A DNA stretch of 29,912 nucleotides from Gelidibacter sp035515035. Lineage in GTDB: Bacteria; Bacteroidota; Bacteroidia; Flavobacteriales; Flavobacteriaceae. The DNA lies in contig NZ_DATJCA010000101.1 of assembly GCF_035515035.1 (NCBI RefSeq), positions 1 to 29,912 of the forward strand, in the 5' to 3' direction. Positions 1-7,108 of the stretch are shown here, in pieces. The notes under the pieces were generated by a model. That model had not been told where the DNA came from. It did not search any database and saw only the letters and a list, made by a program, of their open reading frames with translations. The translations under genes were made by a program, and so were the position numbers. Position 1 is the first letter of the stretch; the number at the start of each line of letters is the position of its first letter.

Positions 1-31
1 AATCAAATTAGTTATTAATTATTAAAAAACA

Positions 32-45
32 CCCACCTTCGTGGG
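32..45 (+). repeat. Small hairpin upstream of efp
   Basis: CCCAC (32-36) and GTGGG (41-45) form a perfect 5-bp stem with a CTTC tetraloop. It ends 7 nt before the efp start codon. It resembles other small tetraloop hairpins in this window at 3879-3898, 7964-7981 and 13095-13106, all lying just before a start codon. There is no T-run, so it is not a terminator. Confidence 0.5.
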
Positions 46-52
46 CAATATT

Positions 53-619
53 ATGGCAACAACAGCAGATATAAGAAATGGATTGTGCATTAGGTACAAT
101 AATGATATTTATAAGATTGTAGAATTTTTACACGTAAAGCCCGGAAAAGGTCCAGCGTTTGTAAGAACAAAAATGAAAAGTGTAACCAACGGAAAAGTAT
201 TGGAAAATACGTTTTCTGCAGGTCATAAAATTGATGATGTACGCGTTGAGACGCATAAATTTCAGTTTTTGTATCATGATGGCGAGTATTATCATTTTAT
301 GAATCAAGAAGACTATACGCAAATCCGACTTTTAGAAGCCGCTTTGGATAGACCGGATTTAATGAAGGAAGGTGAGATTGTCACTATCCTTATCAATACG
401 GAAGATAATATGCCATTATCCGTTGAGATGCCAGCAAACGTTGTCTTAGAAGTTACTTCTACGGAGCCTGGAGTGAAAGGGAATACAGCGACGAACGCTA
501 CAAAACCAGCAATTGTTGAAACAGGAGCAGAAGTAAATGTCCCTTTATTTATAAATGAAGGTGATAAAATTCGGATTGAAACTGAAAAAGGAACCTACAA
601 GGAGCGTATTAAAGAGTAG
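53..619 (+). CDS. efp: Elongation factor P
   Basis: EF-P enters the ribosomal E site and relieves stalling at polyproline stretches by stimulating peptide-bond formation. The 188-residue product has the three-domain EF-P length. The N-terminal KOW-like domain contains the loop VKPGKGPAF, with Lys32 at the position that is post-translationally modified in many bacteria (Lys34 in E. coli). The end (GDKIRIETEKGTYKERIKE) is typical of domain III. I chose the ATG at 53 because family members begin close to the A-T-T-A-D-I-R-N-G motif; an in-frame GTG at 41 lies inside a hairpin. lpxD follows 71 nt downstream, with a short repeat array between. In Bacteroidota this gene commonly follows the lipid A genes, which would lie upstream of the window. 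Confidence 0.97.
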   Translation: MATTADIRNGLCIRYNNDIYKIVEFLHVKPGKGPAFVRTKMKSVTNGKVLENTFSAGHKIDDVRVETHKFQFLYHDGEYYHFMNQEDYTQIRLLEAALDRPDLMKEGEIVTILINTEDNMPLSVEMPANVVLEVTSTEPGVKGNTATNATKPAIVETGAEVNVPLFINEGDKIRIETEKGTYKERIKE

Positions 620-621
620 TT

Positions 622-656
622 TTCAGTCTTCAGTGAGCAGTCAGCAGTGGACAGTT
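622..656 (+). repeat. Imperfect 7-bp tandem repeat
   Basis: Five consecutive heptamers share the core CAGT in the same phase: TTCAGTC, TTCAGTG, AGCAGTC, AGCAGTG and GACAGTT. The block starts three bases after the efp stop codon and ends 34 nt before lpxD. There is no open reading frame and no stem-loop, so I call it a short tandem repeat of unknown role. Confidence 0.7.
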
Positions 657-690
657 GGTTTGAGATTTAATAACAAATAACTTAACGTAA

Positions 691-1626
691 ATGAAATTTC
701 CCAAAACATACACTTTAAAGCAAATTGCAGAAATCATCAATACCCCTTATGTAGGAACTGATGATTTTCCTGTGTTGGGAATGAATGAGATTCATGTTGT
801 AGAGCCAGGTGACATCGTATTCGTAGATCACCCTAAATATTATGATAAAGCGTTAAACTCTGCCGCAACTATTGTGTTGATCAATAAAGAAGTGGCGTGT
901 CCTGAAGGGAAAGCGTTGCTAATAAGTGATGATCCATTTAGGGATTTTAATAAATTAACCCATCATTTTAAGCCTTTTAAAAGTGCGAATCAGAGCATTT
1001 CAGATTCTGCTAAAATTGGAAAAAATACGATCGTTCAGCCTAACTGTTTCATTGGACATAATGTGGTCATTGGTGATGACTGCTTAATCCATCCTAATGT
1101 CATTATTTATGATGACACCATCATCGGGAATAAGGTCACCATTCATGCCGGTACGGTGTTAGGAGCAAGTGCCTTCTATTATAAAAAGCGCCCAGAAGGA
1201 TTTGATCAATTGATTTCGGGTGGGCGAGTGGTAGTCAAGGATAACGTTCATATTGGTGCACTTTGCACTATTGATAGAGGGGTTACTGGAGACACAATTA
1301 TTGGCGAAGGTTCAAAACTGGATAACCAAATCCAGATTGGTCATGACACAGTTATTGGAAAGAAATGTTTGATTGCCTCTCAAGTAGGGATTGCTGGCTG
1401 TGTGATTATTGAAGATGAAGTCACTATTTGGGGACAAGTAGGAAGTACAAGCGCTATTACGATTGGCGCCAAAGCCGTCGTTCATGCGCAGGCGGGAATC
1501 AGTAAATCTTTAGAAGGCGGTAAGACCTATTGGGGTAGACCAGCCCAAGAGGCAAAAGCAGAGTTAAAAGACAAGGTGTATATAAAGAGAATACCAGAAA
1601 TTATAGAACAGTTAAAAAGGAAATGA
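691..1626 (+). CDS. lpxD: LpxD-type UDP-3-O-acylglucosamine N-acyltransferase
   Basis: LpxD transfers a 3-hydroxyacyl chain from acyl carrier protein to the 2-amino group of UDP-3-O-acylglucosamine, the third step of lipid A synthesis at the inner membrane. The 311-residue product has an N-terminal uridine-binding-like domain (about 1-100). A left-handed beta-helix of hexapeptide repeats follows (about 100-270; for example IGKNTIV, IGHNVVIG, IGDDCLIH) and then a helical tail. His218 in the motif QIGHDTVIG aligns with the catalytic His of LpxD. It is shorter than the usual 340 residues and flavobacteria often carry a second, canonical lpxD, so this may be the paralogue rather than the main enzyme. 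Its stop overlaps the next gene, suggesting translational coupling. Confidence 0.85.
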   Translation: MKFPKTYTLKQIAEIINTPYVGTDDFPVLGMNEIHVVEPGDIVFVDHPKYYDKALNSAATIVLINKEVACPEGKALLISDDPFRDFNKLTHHFKPFKSANQSISDSAKIGKNTIVQPNCFIGHNVVIGDDCLIHPNVIIYDDTIIGNKVTIHAGTVLGASAFYYKKRPEGFDQLISGGRVVVKDNVHIGALCTIDRGVTGDTIIGEGSKLDNQIQIGHDTVIGKKCLIASQVGIAGCVIIEDEVTIWGQVGSTSAITIGAKAVVHAQAGISKSLEGGKTYWGRPAQEAKAELKDKVYIKRIPEIIEQLKRK

Positions 1627-2033
1627 TGTCTCCAAAAGAAATAGTTAAAAATTTTTATGAATCAGATTTAGCAAATGATAGCTCTGTGGTCTCCACCTAT
1701 ATTCATAAAGATTGCGTATTGCACTGGAATAGTAGCACGGGATACAGAATTTTTAACTACGATGATTTAGATGAATTCTTTAAAAATATTAAAGTGGCCT
1801 ATCATGCCTTAAGGCCCCAGATCAGTCATTTATTGCAAGATCAAAATCGGGTCACGATAAGATATACCATGTTTGTAAGTACCATTGAAGATCCTGAAAA
1901 TGAACTCCCGTTGGCAAATTTCATCAGCATTTGGGAAATTAAAGATGGAAAACTTTACAGAGGCTATGAAATAAGTCAGGTGGCGGACGATAATATTGAA
2001 AGTTACAAATCATTTTCAGAAATTAAAGTTTAA
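1623..2033 (+). CDS. NTF2/SnoaL-like protein of unknown function
   Basis: The 136-residue protein has the length and pattern of the SnoaL/NTF2-like cone fold: an N-terminal helix (SPKEIVKNFYESDLAND), a short helix pair, then strands ending in FISIWEIKDGKLYRGYEIS. Such proteins range from small-molecule isomerases to binding proteins, and nothing here fixes a substrate. The start overlaps the lpxD stop (ATGA at 1623-1626; the next ATG is at 1626), so it is probably translated with lpxD. Its position between lpxD and sucD is one I recall from related flavobacteria, which suggests a conserved role. Confidence 0.8.
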   Translation: MMSPKEIVKNFYESDLANDSSVVSTYIHKDCVLHWNSSTGYRIFNYDDLDEFFKNIKVAYHALRPQISHLLQDQNRVTIRYTMFVSTIEDPENELPLANFISIWEIKDGKLYRGYEISQVADDNIESYKSFSEIKV

Positions 2034-2063
2034 CAAAGGCTTCATAAATGCTGTTAAAAGGAT

Positions 2064-2071
2064 TACTTTTG
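2064..2071 (+). promoter_or_regulatory. Candidate -7 promoter box for sucD
   Basis: TACTTTTG followed by C matches the Bacteroidota -7 consensus TAnnTTTG and lies 30 nt before the sucD start codon. I see no TTG at the expected 17-nt spacing upstream, so the -33 element is weak or absent. Confidence 0.45.
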
Positions 2072-2101
2072 CGAAGTCTTAAAAATTAAAAAATAATATA
2101 A

Positions 2102-2974
2102 ATGAGCGTTTTAGTAAATAAAGATTCAAAGATAATAGTGCAAGGCTTTACGGGCAGTGAAGGAACCTTTCATGCTGAACAAATGATAGAATACGGAACT
2201 AACGTTGTTGGTGGCGTTACTCCTGGAAAAGGTGGGCAGGTCCATTTGGATCGTCCGGTTTTCAATACTGTTCAAGACGCAGTAAAAGAAGCTAAAGCAG
2301 ATACTTCTATTATTTTTGTGCCACCAGCTTTCGCTGCAGATGCCATTATGGAAGCTGCTGATGCAGGCATTAAAGTCATTATATGCATTACAGAAGGAAT
2401 TCCTGTAGCAGATATGATTAAGGCATCAAATTATATTAAATCAAAAGATTGTCGCCTAATCGGTCCAAACTGTCCAGGTGTCATTACGCCGGGTGAAGCT
2501 AAGGTTGGTATTATGCCAGGTTTTGTCTTCAAGAAAGGTACTGTTGGTATCGTTTCCAAATCAGGAACTTTAACCTACGAAGCTGCTGACCAAGTAGTCA
2601 AACAAGGCCTTGGGATTACAACCGCTATTGGTATTGGTGGAGATCCAATTATTGGAACTACAACAAAAGAAGCCGTAGAAATGTTGATCAATGATCCAGA
2701 AACTGAATGTGTGGTGATGATTGGAGAAATTGGAGGACAATTGGAAGCTGATGCAGCCAACTGGTATAAGGCAAGTGGCAGTAAAAAGCCTATCGTTGGG
2801 TTTATTGCTGGAGAAACTGCCCCTGCAGGGCGTACTATGGGCCACGCTGGAGCCATTGTGGGAGGTAGTGATGACACTGCCCAGGCAAAAAAGAAAATCA
2901 TGAGAGCTTGTGGAATTCACGTGGTGGATTCTCCTGCTGAAATTGGTAAAAAAGTAGCCGAAGTTATGGCCTAA
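2102..2974 (+). CDS. sucD: Succinate-CoA ligase, alpha subunit
   Basis: The alpha subunit of succinyl-CoA synthetase binds CoA and carries the phosphohistidine. With SucC it converts succinyl-CoA to succinate with nucleotide triphosphate formation in the TCA cycle. The 290-residue product begins with the CoA-binding Rossmann domain (IIVQGFTGSEGTFH), contains IGPNCPGVI, and has His248 in GHAGAIVGG, equivalent to the phosphorylated His246 of E. coli. Length and motifs are typical. No sucC is adjacent, which is usual in this group. The gene has its own candidate promoter at 2064 and an intrinsic terminator 20 nt after the stop. Confidence 0.97.
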   Translation: MSVLVNKDSKIIVQGFTGSEGTFHAEQMIEYGTNVVGGVTPGKGGQVHLDRPVFNTVQDAVKEAKADTSIIFVPPAFAADAIMEAADAGIKVIICITEGIPVADMIKASNYIKSKDCRLIGPNCPGVITPGEAKVGIMPGFVFKKGTVGIVSKSGTLTYEAADQVVKQGLGITTAIGIGGDPIIGTTTKEAVEMLINDPETECVVMIGEIGGQLEADAANWYKASGSKKPIVGFIAGETAPAGRTMGHAGAIVGGSDDTAQAKKKIMRACGIHVVDSPAEIGKKVAEVMA

Positions 2975-2994
2975 TTACCAAATTCTATATTTTA

Positions 2995-3023
2995 AAAACC
3001 TCGCAATTTTGTGGGGTTTTTTT
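2995..3023 (+). terminator. Intrinsic terminator after sucD
   Basis: AAAACCTCGC (2995-3004) pairs with GTGGGGTTTT (3011-3020) over 10 bp, with two G-T wobbles and a 6-nt loop. The T-run continues to 3023. It lies 20 nt after the sucD stop and just before the fabG promoter. Confidence 0.8.
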
Positions 3024-3024
3024 A

Positions 3025-3053
3025 TTTGAAACAGCATCTAATCCTTATATTTG
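3025..3053 (+). promoter_or_regulatory. Consensus flavobacterial promoter for fabG
   Basis: TTTG (3025-3028) is followed after 17 nt by TATATTTG (3046-3053). This is an exact fit to the flavobacterial consensus TTG-N17-TAnnTTTG. It sits directly after the sucD terminator and about 75 nt before the fabG start codon. Confidence 0.7.
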
Positions 3054-3127
3054 AAAAGAGAATTATCAACCGAAGTAGAGTGCTACAGTTCAACAATTAT
3101 CGCATTCACAACTAAAAAATTATACTT

Positions 3128-3874
3128 ATGAAGTTATTGGAAGGAAAAACAGCAATCATTACAGGAGCGAGCAGAGGTATCGGAAAAGGTATCGCAGAAG
3201 CTTTTGCGGCACATGGTGCAAATGTGGCATTTACATACAGTTCTTCTGCTGAGTCGGCAAAGATTTTAGAAGACCAATTGAATACCTTAGGAATTAAAGC
3301 CAAAGGCTACCAGAGCAATGCGGCCGATTTCAATGAATCACAAAAATTAGTGGACGAGGTCTTGACTGAATTTGGTTCCATTGATATTTTAGTGAATAAT
3401 GCTGGCATCACTAAAGATAATTTGTTGATGCGTATGACTGAGGACGATTTTGATAAAGTCATTGAAGTCAACCTCAAATCTGTTTTTAATATGATAAAGG
3501 CCGTACAGCGTACTATGCTAAAGCAACGTAAAGGTTCTATCATTAATATGAGCTCTGTAGTTGGTGTTAAAGGAAATGCAGGTCAAACCAATTATGCAGC
3601 TTCTAAAGCTGGAATCATCGGGTTTTCTAAATCGGTTGCTTTGGAATTGGGATCGCGCAACATTAGAAGTAACGTTGTTGCTCCTGGATTTATTGAAACC
3701 GAAATGACCGCGAAATTAGATGAAAATACAGTAAAAGCGTGGAGAGACGCCATTCCTTTAAAACGCGGGGGAACTCCAGAAGACATTGCCAATGTGTGTG
3801 TGTTTTTGGCTAGCGATTTAAGTGCATATGTCACCGGGCAAACCATTCATGTGGATGGCGGAATGCTGACTTAA
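3128..3874 (+). CDS. fabG: 3-oxoacyl-[acyl-carrier-protein] reductase (SDR)
   Basis: FabG reduces 3-oxoacyl-ACP to 3-hydroxyacyl-ACP with NADPH in fatty acid elongation. The 248-residue protein is a classical short-chain dehydrogenase. It has the cofactor loop TGASRGIGKGIA near the N terminus, NNAG in the middle, the catalytic set Ser143, Tyr156 and Lys160 (YAASK), and the C-terminal VTGQTIHVDGGM typical of FabG. It begins with MKLLEGKTAIITGASRG, as many Bacteroidota FabG proteins do. A good promoter lies upstream. A hairpin (3879-3898) and a large membrane-protein gene follow. Another SDR substrate cannot be excluded, but overall similarity favours FabG. Confidence 0.9.
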   Translation: MKLLEGKTAIITGASRGIGKGIAEAFAAHGANVAFTYSSSAESAKILEDQLNTLGIKAKGYQSNAADFNESQKLVDEVLTEFGSIDILVNNAGITKDNLLMRMTEDDFDKVIEVNLKSVFNMIKAVQRTMLKQRKGSIINMSSVVGVKGNAGQTNYAASKAGIIGFSKSVALELGSRNIRSNVVAPGFIETEMTAKLDENTVKAWRDAIPLKRGGTPEDIANVCVFLASDLSAYVTGQTIHVDGGMLT

Positions 3875-3878
3875 ACCA

Positions 3879-3898
3879 ATTCCCACGAAAGTGGGAAT
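3879..3898 (+). repeat. Perfect hairpin between fabG and the next gene
   Basis: ATTCCCAC (3879-3886) and GTGGGAAT (3891-3898) form a perfect 8-bp stem closed by a GAAA (GNRA) tetraloop. There is no T-run. The stem ends 3 nt before one possible start codon of the next gene and 24 nt before the preferred one. It is related to the hairpins at 32, 7964 and 13095. Confidence 0.7.
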
Positions 3899-3922
3899 CT
3901 CATGATTTTAACCTCGCATTTA

Positions 3923-5956
3923 ATGCAGACAGAAACCCTTCTATACATCATATTAGCTGGAATTATAGCGCTTTCATTAGCGCTTTTTCAGTATGTATAT
4001 AAGTCGAAAAAACGAACGAAAGTCCATTTCTTATTGGCATTTTTGAGATTCTTGACCCTGTTCTCTGTATTTCTGTTAGTGATCAATCCTAAATTTGATA
4101 AGACCACCTATTTTAATGAAAAACCAAATTTACTGATTGCGGTCGATAATTCAGAATCGGTAAAATATTTGAATCAAGATCAAAAAACGAAGGAATTAGT
4201 AGCGCTCTTAAGACAAAATAAATCTTTGAACGAACGCTTTAACCTTGAGTTTTTTAGCTTTGGAAAGGACATTAAAACTTTGGACACGTTGTCGTTTAAT
4301 GAAAAGCAAACCAACCCTTCCTTGTTGTTTGATCATTTTTCGCAGGTGTATGGGAGTTCTATTGCACCTCTAGTTGTAATTACCGATGGAAACCAGACTT
4401 ATGGCACTGATTATGAGTTTGCCGCCCAAAACTATAGGCACGCCATTTTCCCGATTATTCTAGGAGATACCACACGTTATACCGATTTAAAGATTGAACA
4501 GCTCAATGTCAATAAATATGCTTATTTAAAAAATAAATTTCCAATTGAAATTATTGCGGTGTACACTGGTTTGGATGAAGTGAACACCCAATTAACAATA
4601 AGCTCTGGAAACTCTATTGTTTTTTCTGAGAATTTGACATTTAATAAAGAACATTCAAGTAGACTTGTCACTTTAAGTTTACCTGCCAATATTTCAGGAG
4701 TCCATAGTTATAAAGCGGAATTAAGACCACTCGCAAACGAAAAAAATACGGTGAATAATAGTAAGAATTTTGCTGTGGAGGTCATTGACAGAAAAACCCA
4801 TGTTGCCATTATCTCAGATCTTATCCACCCTGATTTAGGTGCTTTAAAAAAGGCAATCGAAAGTAATGAGCAACGTCAAGCCTCCATCGTAACGCCAATT
4901 GAATTTTTGAGTTTATCAGATGATTTTCAACAAGCTATACTCTATCAGCCGAATAAAAACTTTAAAAGTGTTTATGATAAAATTCAATCTTTAAACATCA
5001 ATACGTTTACCGTACTTGGCACCAAAACAAACTGGTTAGAGTTCAATAAACTGCAACCTTATATGCAACAAACGGTCACCAATCAATATGAGGACTTTCA
5101 ACCTGCTTTAAATTCAAATTATAGTGTGTTTATTGTGGATGACTTTAGTTTTTCCAACTTTCCGCCTTTGCAAACTGAATTTGGTGCCGCTACATTTTCA
5201 ATACCAACGGAAGTTATTTTATACAAAACCGTTAATGGGATACAATTAAAAGAGCCATTGTTATTGACTTATGAAGATAATGAAAAAAGAGCAGTGATAT
5301 TAAATGGTGAAGGCATTTGGGGTTGGAGAGCACAAAATTTTTTAGATGAAAAATCCTTTCATAATTTTGATAACTTTATCGGAAAGATCATTCAATATCT
5401 CGATTCCAATCAAAAGCGTTCCCGATTAAATGTTTCTTATGAGTCCTTCTATAATGGTAATGATAATGTGATCTTGACCGCGCAGTTTTTCAACAAGACT
5501 TATGAGTTCGACAATACCGCCAACCTAGAAATTACATTAAAGGACAAAGAAAATGGACCATCCCAAACGGTGCCGTTTATTCTCAGACAATCTAATTATC
5601 AGGTGGATTTGAGTGGATTGGAGGCTGGAGATTACACATTTACCGTTAAGGCGCAGAACGAAACTATATCTCAATCGGGCGAATTCAAGATTTTGGACTA
5701 TAATGTCGAACAGCAATTTCTCAACGCTAATGTTTCCAAGCTTCAAAATATGGCTAGGCAAAGTCAAGGCACATCTTATTTTATTAACAATACCAACACA
5801 CTTGTGGAGCAATTAATAAAGGACGAAAGGTTCGCCACCATCCAAAAAAGCACTAAAAAAGTTGTACCTTTGATCGATTGGAAATTTCTACTTGCCTTTA
5901 TCGCGTTGAGCCTTAGTGCAGAATGGTTTATTAGAAAATACAATGGCTTAATTTAA
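3923..5956 (+). CDS. VWA-like membrane protein of unknown function
   Basis: I do not recognise a characterised family. The 677-residue product has two N-terminal membrane helices (about 5-25 and 36-55). A segment resembling a von Willebrand A domain with a MIDAS-like motif follows (NLLIAVDNSESV; Asp75, Ser77, Ser79), then a long extracytoplasmic-looking region with beta-rich, Ig-like stretches near the end. A C-terminal helix (about 652-669) precedes the tail EWFIRKYNGLI. This order recalls the large membrane proteins found with Bat/aerotolerance operons, but none of those genes is adjacent. The ATG at 3923 is preferred because the protein then begins MQTETLLYIILAG; an in-frame ATG lies at 3902. 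A prohibitin-type gene follows 22 nt downstream, so the two may be co-transcribed. Confidence 0.85.
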   Translation: MQTETLLYIILAGIIALSLALFQYVYKSKKRTKVHFLLAFLRFLTLFSVFLLVINPKFDKTTYFNEKPNLLIAVDNSESVKYLNQDQKTKELVALLRQNKSLNERFNLEFFSFGKDIKTLDTLSFNEKQTNPSLLFDHFSQVYGSSIAPLVVITDGNQTYGTDYEFAAQNYRHAIFPIILGDTTRYTDLKIEQLNVNKYAYLKNKFPIEIIAVYTGLDEVNTQLTISSGNSIVFSENLTFNKEHSSRLVTLSLPANISGVHSYKAELRPLANEKNTVNNSKNFAVEVIDRKTHVAIISDLIHPDLGALKKAIESNEQRQASIVTPIEFLSLSDDFQQAILYQPNKNFKSVYDKIQSLNINTFTVLGTKTNWLEFNKLQPYMQQTVTNQYEDFQPALNSNYSVFIVDDFSFSNFPPLQTEFGAATFSIPTEVILYKTVNGIQLKEPLLLTYEDNEKRAVILNGEGIWGWRAQNFLDEKSFHNFDNFIGKIIQYLDSNQKRSRLNVSYESFYNGNDNVILTAQFFNKTYEFDNTANLEITLKDKENGPSQTVPFILRQSNYQVDLSGLEAGDYTFTVKAQNETISQSGEFKILDYNVEQQFLNANVSKLQNMARQSQGTSYFINNTNTLVEQLIKDERFATIQKSTKKVVPLIDWKFLLAFIALSLSAEWFIRKYNGLI

Positions 5957-5978
5957 CGAAAAAAACTATTTATTATTT

Positions 5979-6794
5979 ATGGAAAGATTACCTAAAGTTG
6001 CAATACCTGCAATTATTGCAGCAATTGTTTTAATTATTATCCTTGCCAAATCAGCAGTTACTGTTGAGTCAGGACAAGCAGGCGTTTTATATAAAACCTT
6101 CGGAGGAGGTGTTGTTACTGATGAACCTGCTCTTGGTGAAGGTTTCCATTTGATAGCACCATGGAATAAAGTATTTATCTATGAAGTAAGACAACAGGAA
6201 ATTCTAGATAAAATGAGTGTACTGTCTTCAAATGGATTGGACATTAAATTAGAGGCGTCTATCTGGTTCCAACCGGCATATGAAAGTCTTGGAAAATTAC
6301 ATCAAGAAAAAAGTGAACAATATAAGGAGCGAATCCTATTGCCAGCTATTCGTTCGGCAGCAAGAAGTGTTGTAGGGCGTTATACCCCAGAACAGTTATA
6401 TTCTAGCAAACGTGATGCCATTCAGCAAGAAATTTTTGAAGAAACCCAGAAATTTGTGAAAGACCAATACATTCAGTTGAATGAGGTTTTAGTGCGTGAT
6501 GTCACCTTGCCATCAACTATTAAAGATGCTATTGAGCGAAAATTGAGACAAGAGCAAGAATCTTTGGAGTACGAATTTAGATTGGTTACAGCATCAAAAG
6601 AGGCTGAAAAGGTCATTATTGAAGCTCAAGGTAAAGCAGATGCCAACCGAATCCTGAGTGCGTCTTTAACTGATAAAATTCTTCAGGATAAAGGTATTGA
6701 GGCCACGGTAAAACTTTCTGAATCGAATAATAGCAAAGTTGTGGTCATTGGTTCAGGAAATTCTGGATTACCGATTATTTTAGGAAATCAGTAA
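5979..6794 (+). CDS. Prohibitin/SPFH-domain membrane protein
   Basis: SPFH proteins assemble into large membrane-anchored rings that scaffold membrane proteases or organise lipid domains. The 271-residue product has one N-terminal membrane anchor (about 8-24, AIPAIIAAIVLIIILAKS). The SPFH core follows (VESGQAGVLYKTFGGG to about 190) and then a coiled-coil segment rich in E, A and K (EAEKVIIEAQGKADANRIL), as in eukaryotic prohibitins. Length is typical for bacterial prohibitin homologues. It lies 22 nt after the VWA-like gene. The stop codon sits inside an imperfect inverted repeat (CCGATTA at 6771-6777 with TAATCGG at 6801-6807) that may mark the 3' end of the transcript. Confidence 0.9.
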   Translation: MERLPKVAIPAIIAAIVLIIILAKSAVTVESGQAGVLYKTFGGGVVTDEPALGEGFHLIAPWNKVFIYEVRQQEILDKMSVLSSNGLDIKLEASIWFQPAYESLGKLHQEKSEQYKERILLPAIRSAARSVVGRYTPEQLYSSKRDAIQQEIFEETQKFVKDQYIQLNEVLVRDVTLPSTIKDAIERKLRQEQESLEYEFRLVTASKEAEKVIIEAQGKADANRILSASLTDKILQDKGIEATVKLSESNNSKVVVIGSGNSGLPIILGNQ

Positions 6795-6892
6795 TCCTCT
6801 TAATCGGCTGAGAATTCTTTTTAAGTATTTTTTATAAAAGGATTAGGATTATAAGATATTTTTTCAAATATTTGTAAAACACAAAGAAGAAC

Positions 6893-6949
6893 ATGACATT
6901 TATTCAATCACATCATCACCATCATCATATTTGCACTCAAGCGAACTGA
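6893..6949 (+). CDS. hisL: His operon leader peptide
   Basis: This 18-codon ORF reads MTFIQSHHHHHHICTQAN. It contains six consecutive histidine codons at 6911-6928 (five CAT, one CAC), and the purine-rich AAAGAAGAAC precedes the ATG. It lies 147 nt before hisG and just before a terminator. Runs of codons for the pathway's own amino acid are the hallmark of leader-peptide attenuators. A ribosome short of charged tRNA-His would stall there. The peptide itself presumably has no other function. Confidence 0.9.
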   Translation: MTFIQSHHHHHHICTQAN

Positions 6950-7009
6950 AGATGTATTGAATAAAAATCAGCATATTTAAAACCGTTTGAGTAAATCAAG
7001 CGGTTTTTT
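6899..7009 (+). promoter_or_regulatory. His operon transcription attenuator
   Basis: Four segments can pair in alternative ways. Segment A (6899-6914, leader peptide and first His codon) pairs with A' (6951-6965, after the leader stop) over 15 bp with one bulged C at 6909. Segment B (6935-6943, ACTCAAGCG, the last leader codons) pairs with 6984-6992 (CGTTTGAGT) over 9 bp with one wobble. That region is also the 5' arm of the terminator 6979-7007. The sequence TCAAGCG occurs in both B and the terminator 3' arm, so the two compete. Stalling at the His codons would leave B free and give antitermination. A ribosome reaching the leader stop would cover B and allow termination. No exact TAnnTTTG box is seen upstream; the nearest is AATATTTG at 6867-6874. 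Confidence 0.85.
6979..7009 (+). terminator. Attenuator terminator of the his operon
   Basis: AAAACCGTTTGA (6979-6990) pairs with TCAAGCGGTTTT (6996-7007) over 12 bp with one T-G wobble and a GTAAA loop. Six T residues run from 7004 to 7009. It lies 30 nt after the leader-peptide stop and 87 nt before hisG. Confidence 0.88.
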
Positions 7010-7043
7010 CATTTCTGTTAAAACAGGAATCTCTCTCCAAAAT

Positions 7044-7108
7044 GATTTACTCAAACAAAAAAGTTTAATTAAAACAGCCATTAGGTGTTTAAAACTATGA
7101 GTAAATTA
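7044..7108 (+). promoter_or_regulatory. Possible RNA switch over the hisG start
   Basis: The segment 7044-7057 (TGATTTACTCAAAC) is perfectly complementary over 14 nt to 6985-6998, which is the terminator 5' arm, loop and start of the 3' arm. The same segment can instead pair with 7098-7108 over 11 bp with one wobble, covering two bases of the hisG ATG. The pairing is visible in the sequence; any role in controlling hisG translation is inference. Confidence 0.45.

Noticed and set aside
2570..2920. Two long antisense frames within sucD
   Set aside because: sucD is certain on the plus strand; the antisense products show biased composition typical of shadow frames.
6893..6949. The His run read as a metal-binding peptide rather than a leader peptide
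   Set aside because: The position before hisG together with the terminator and antiterminator explains the His codons better.
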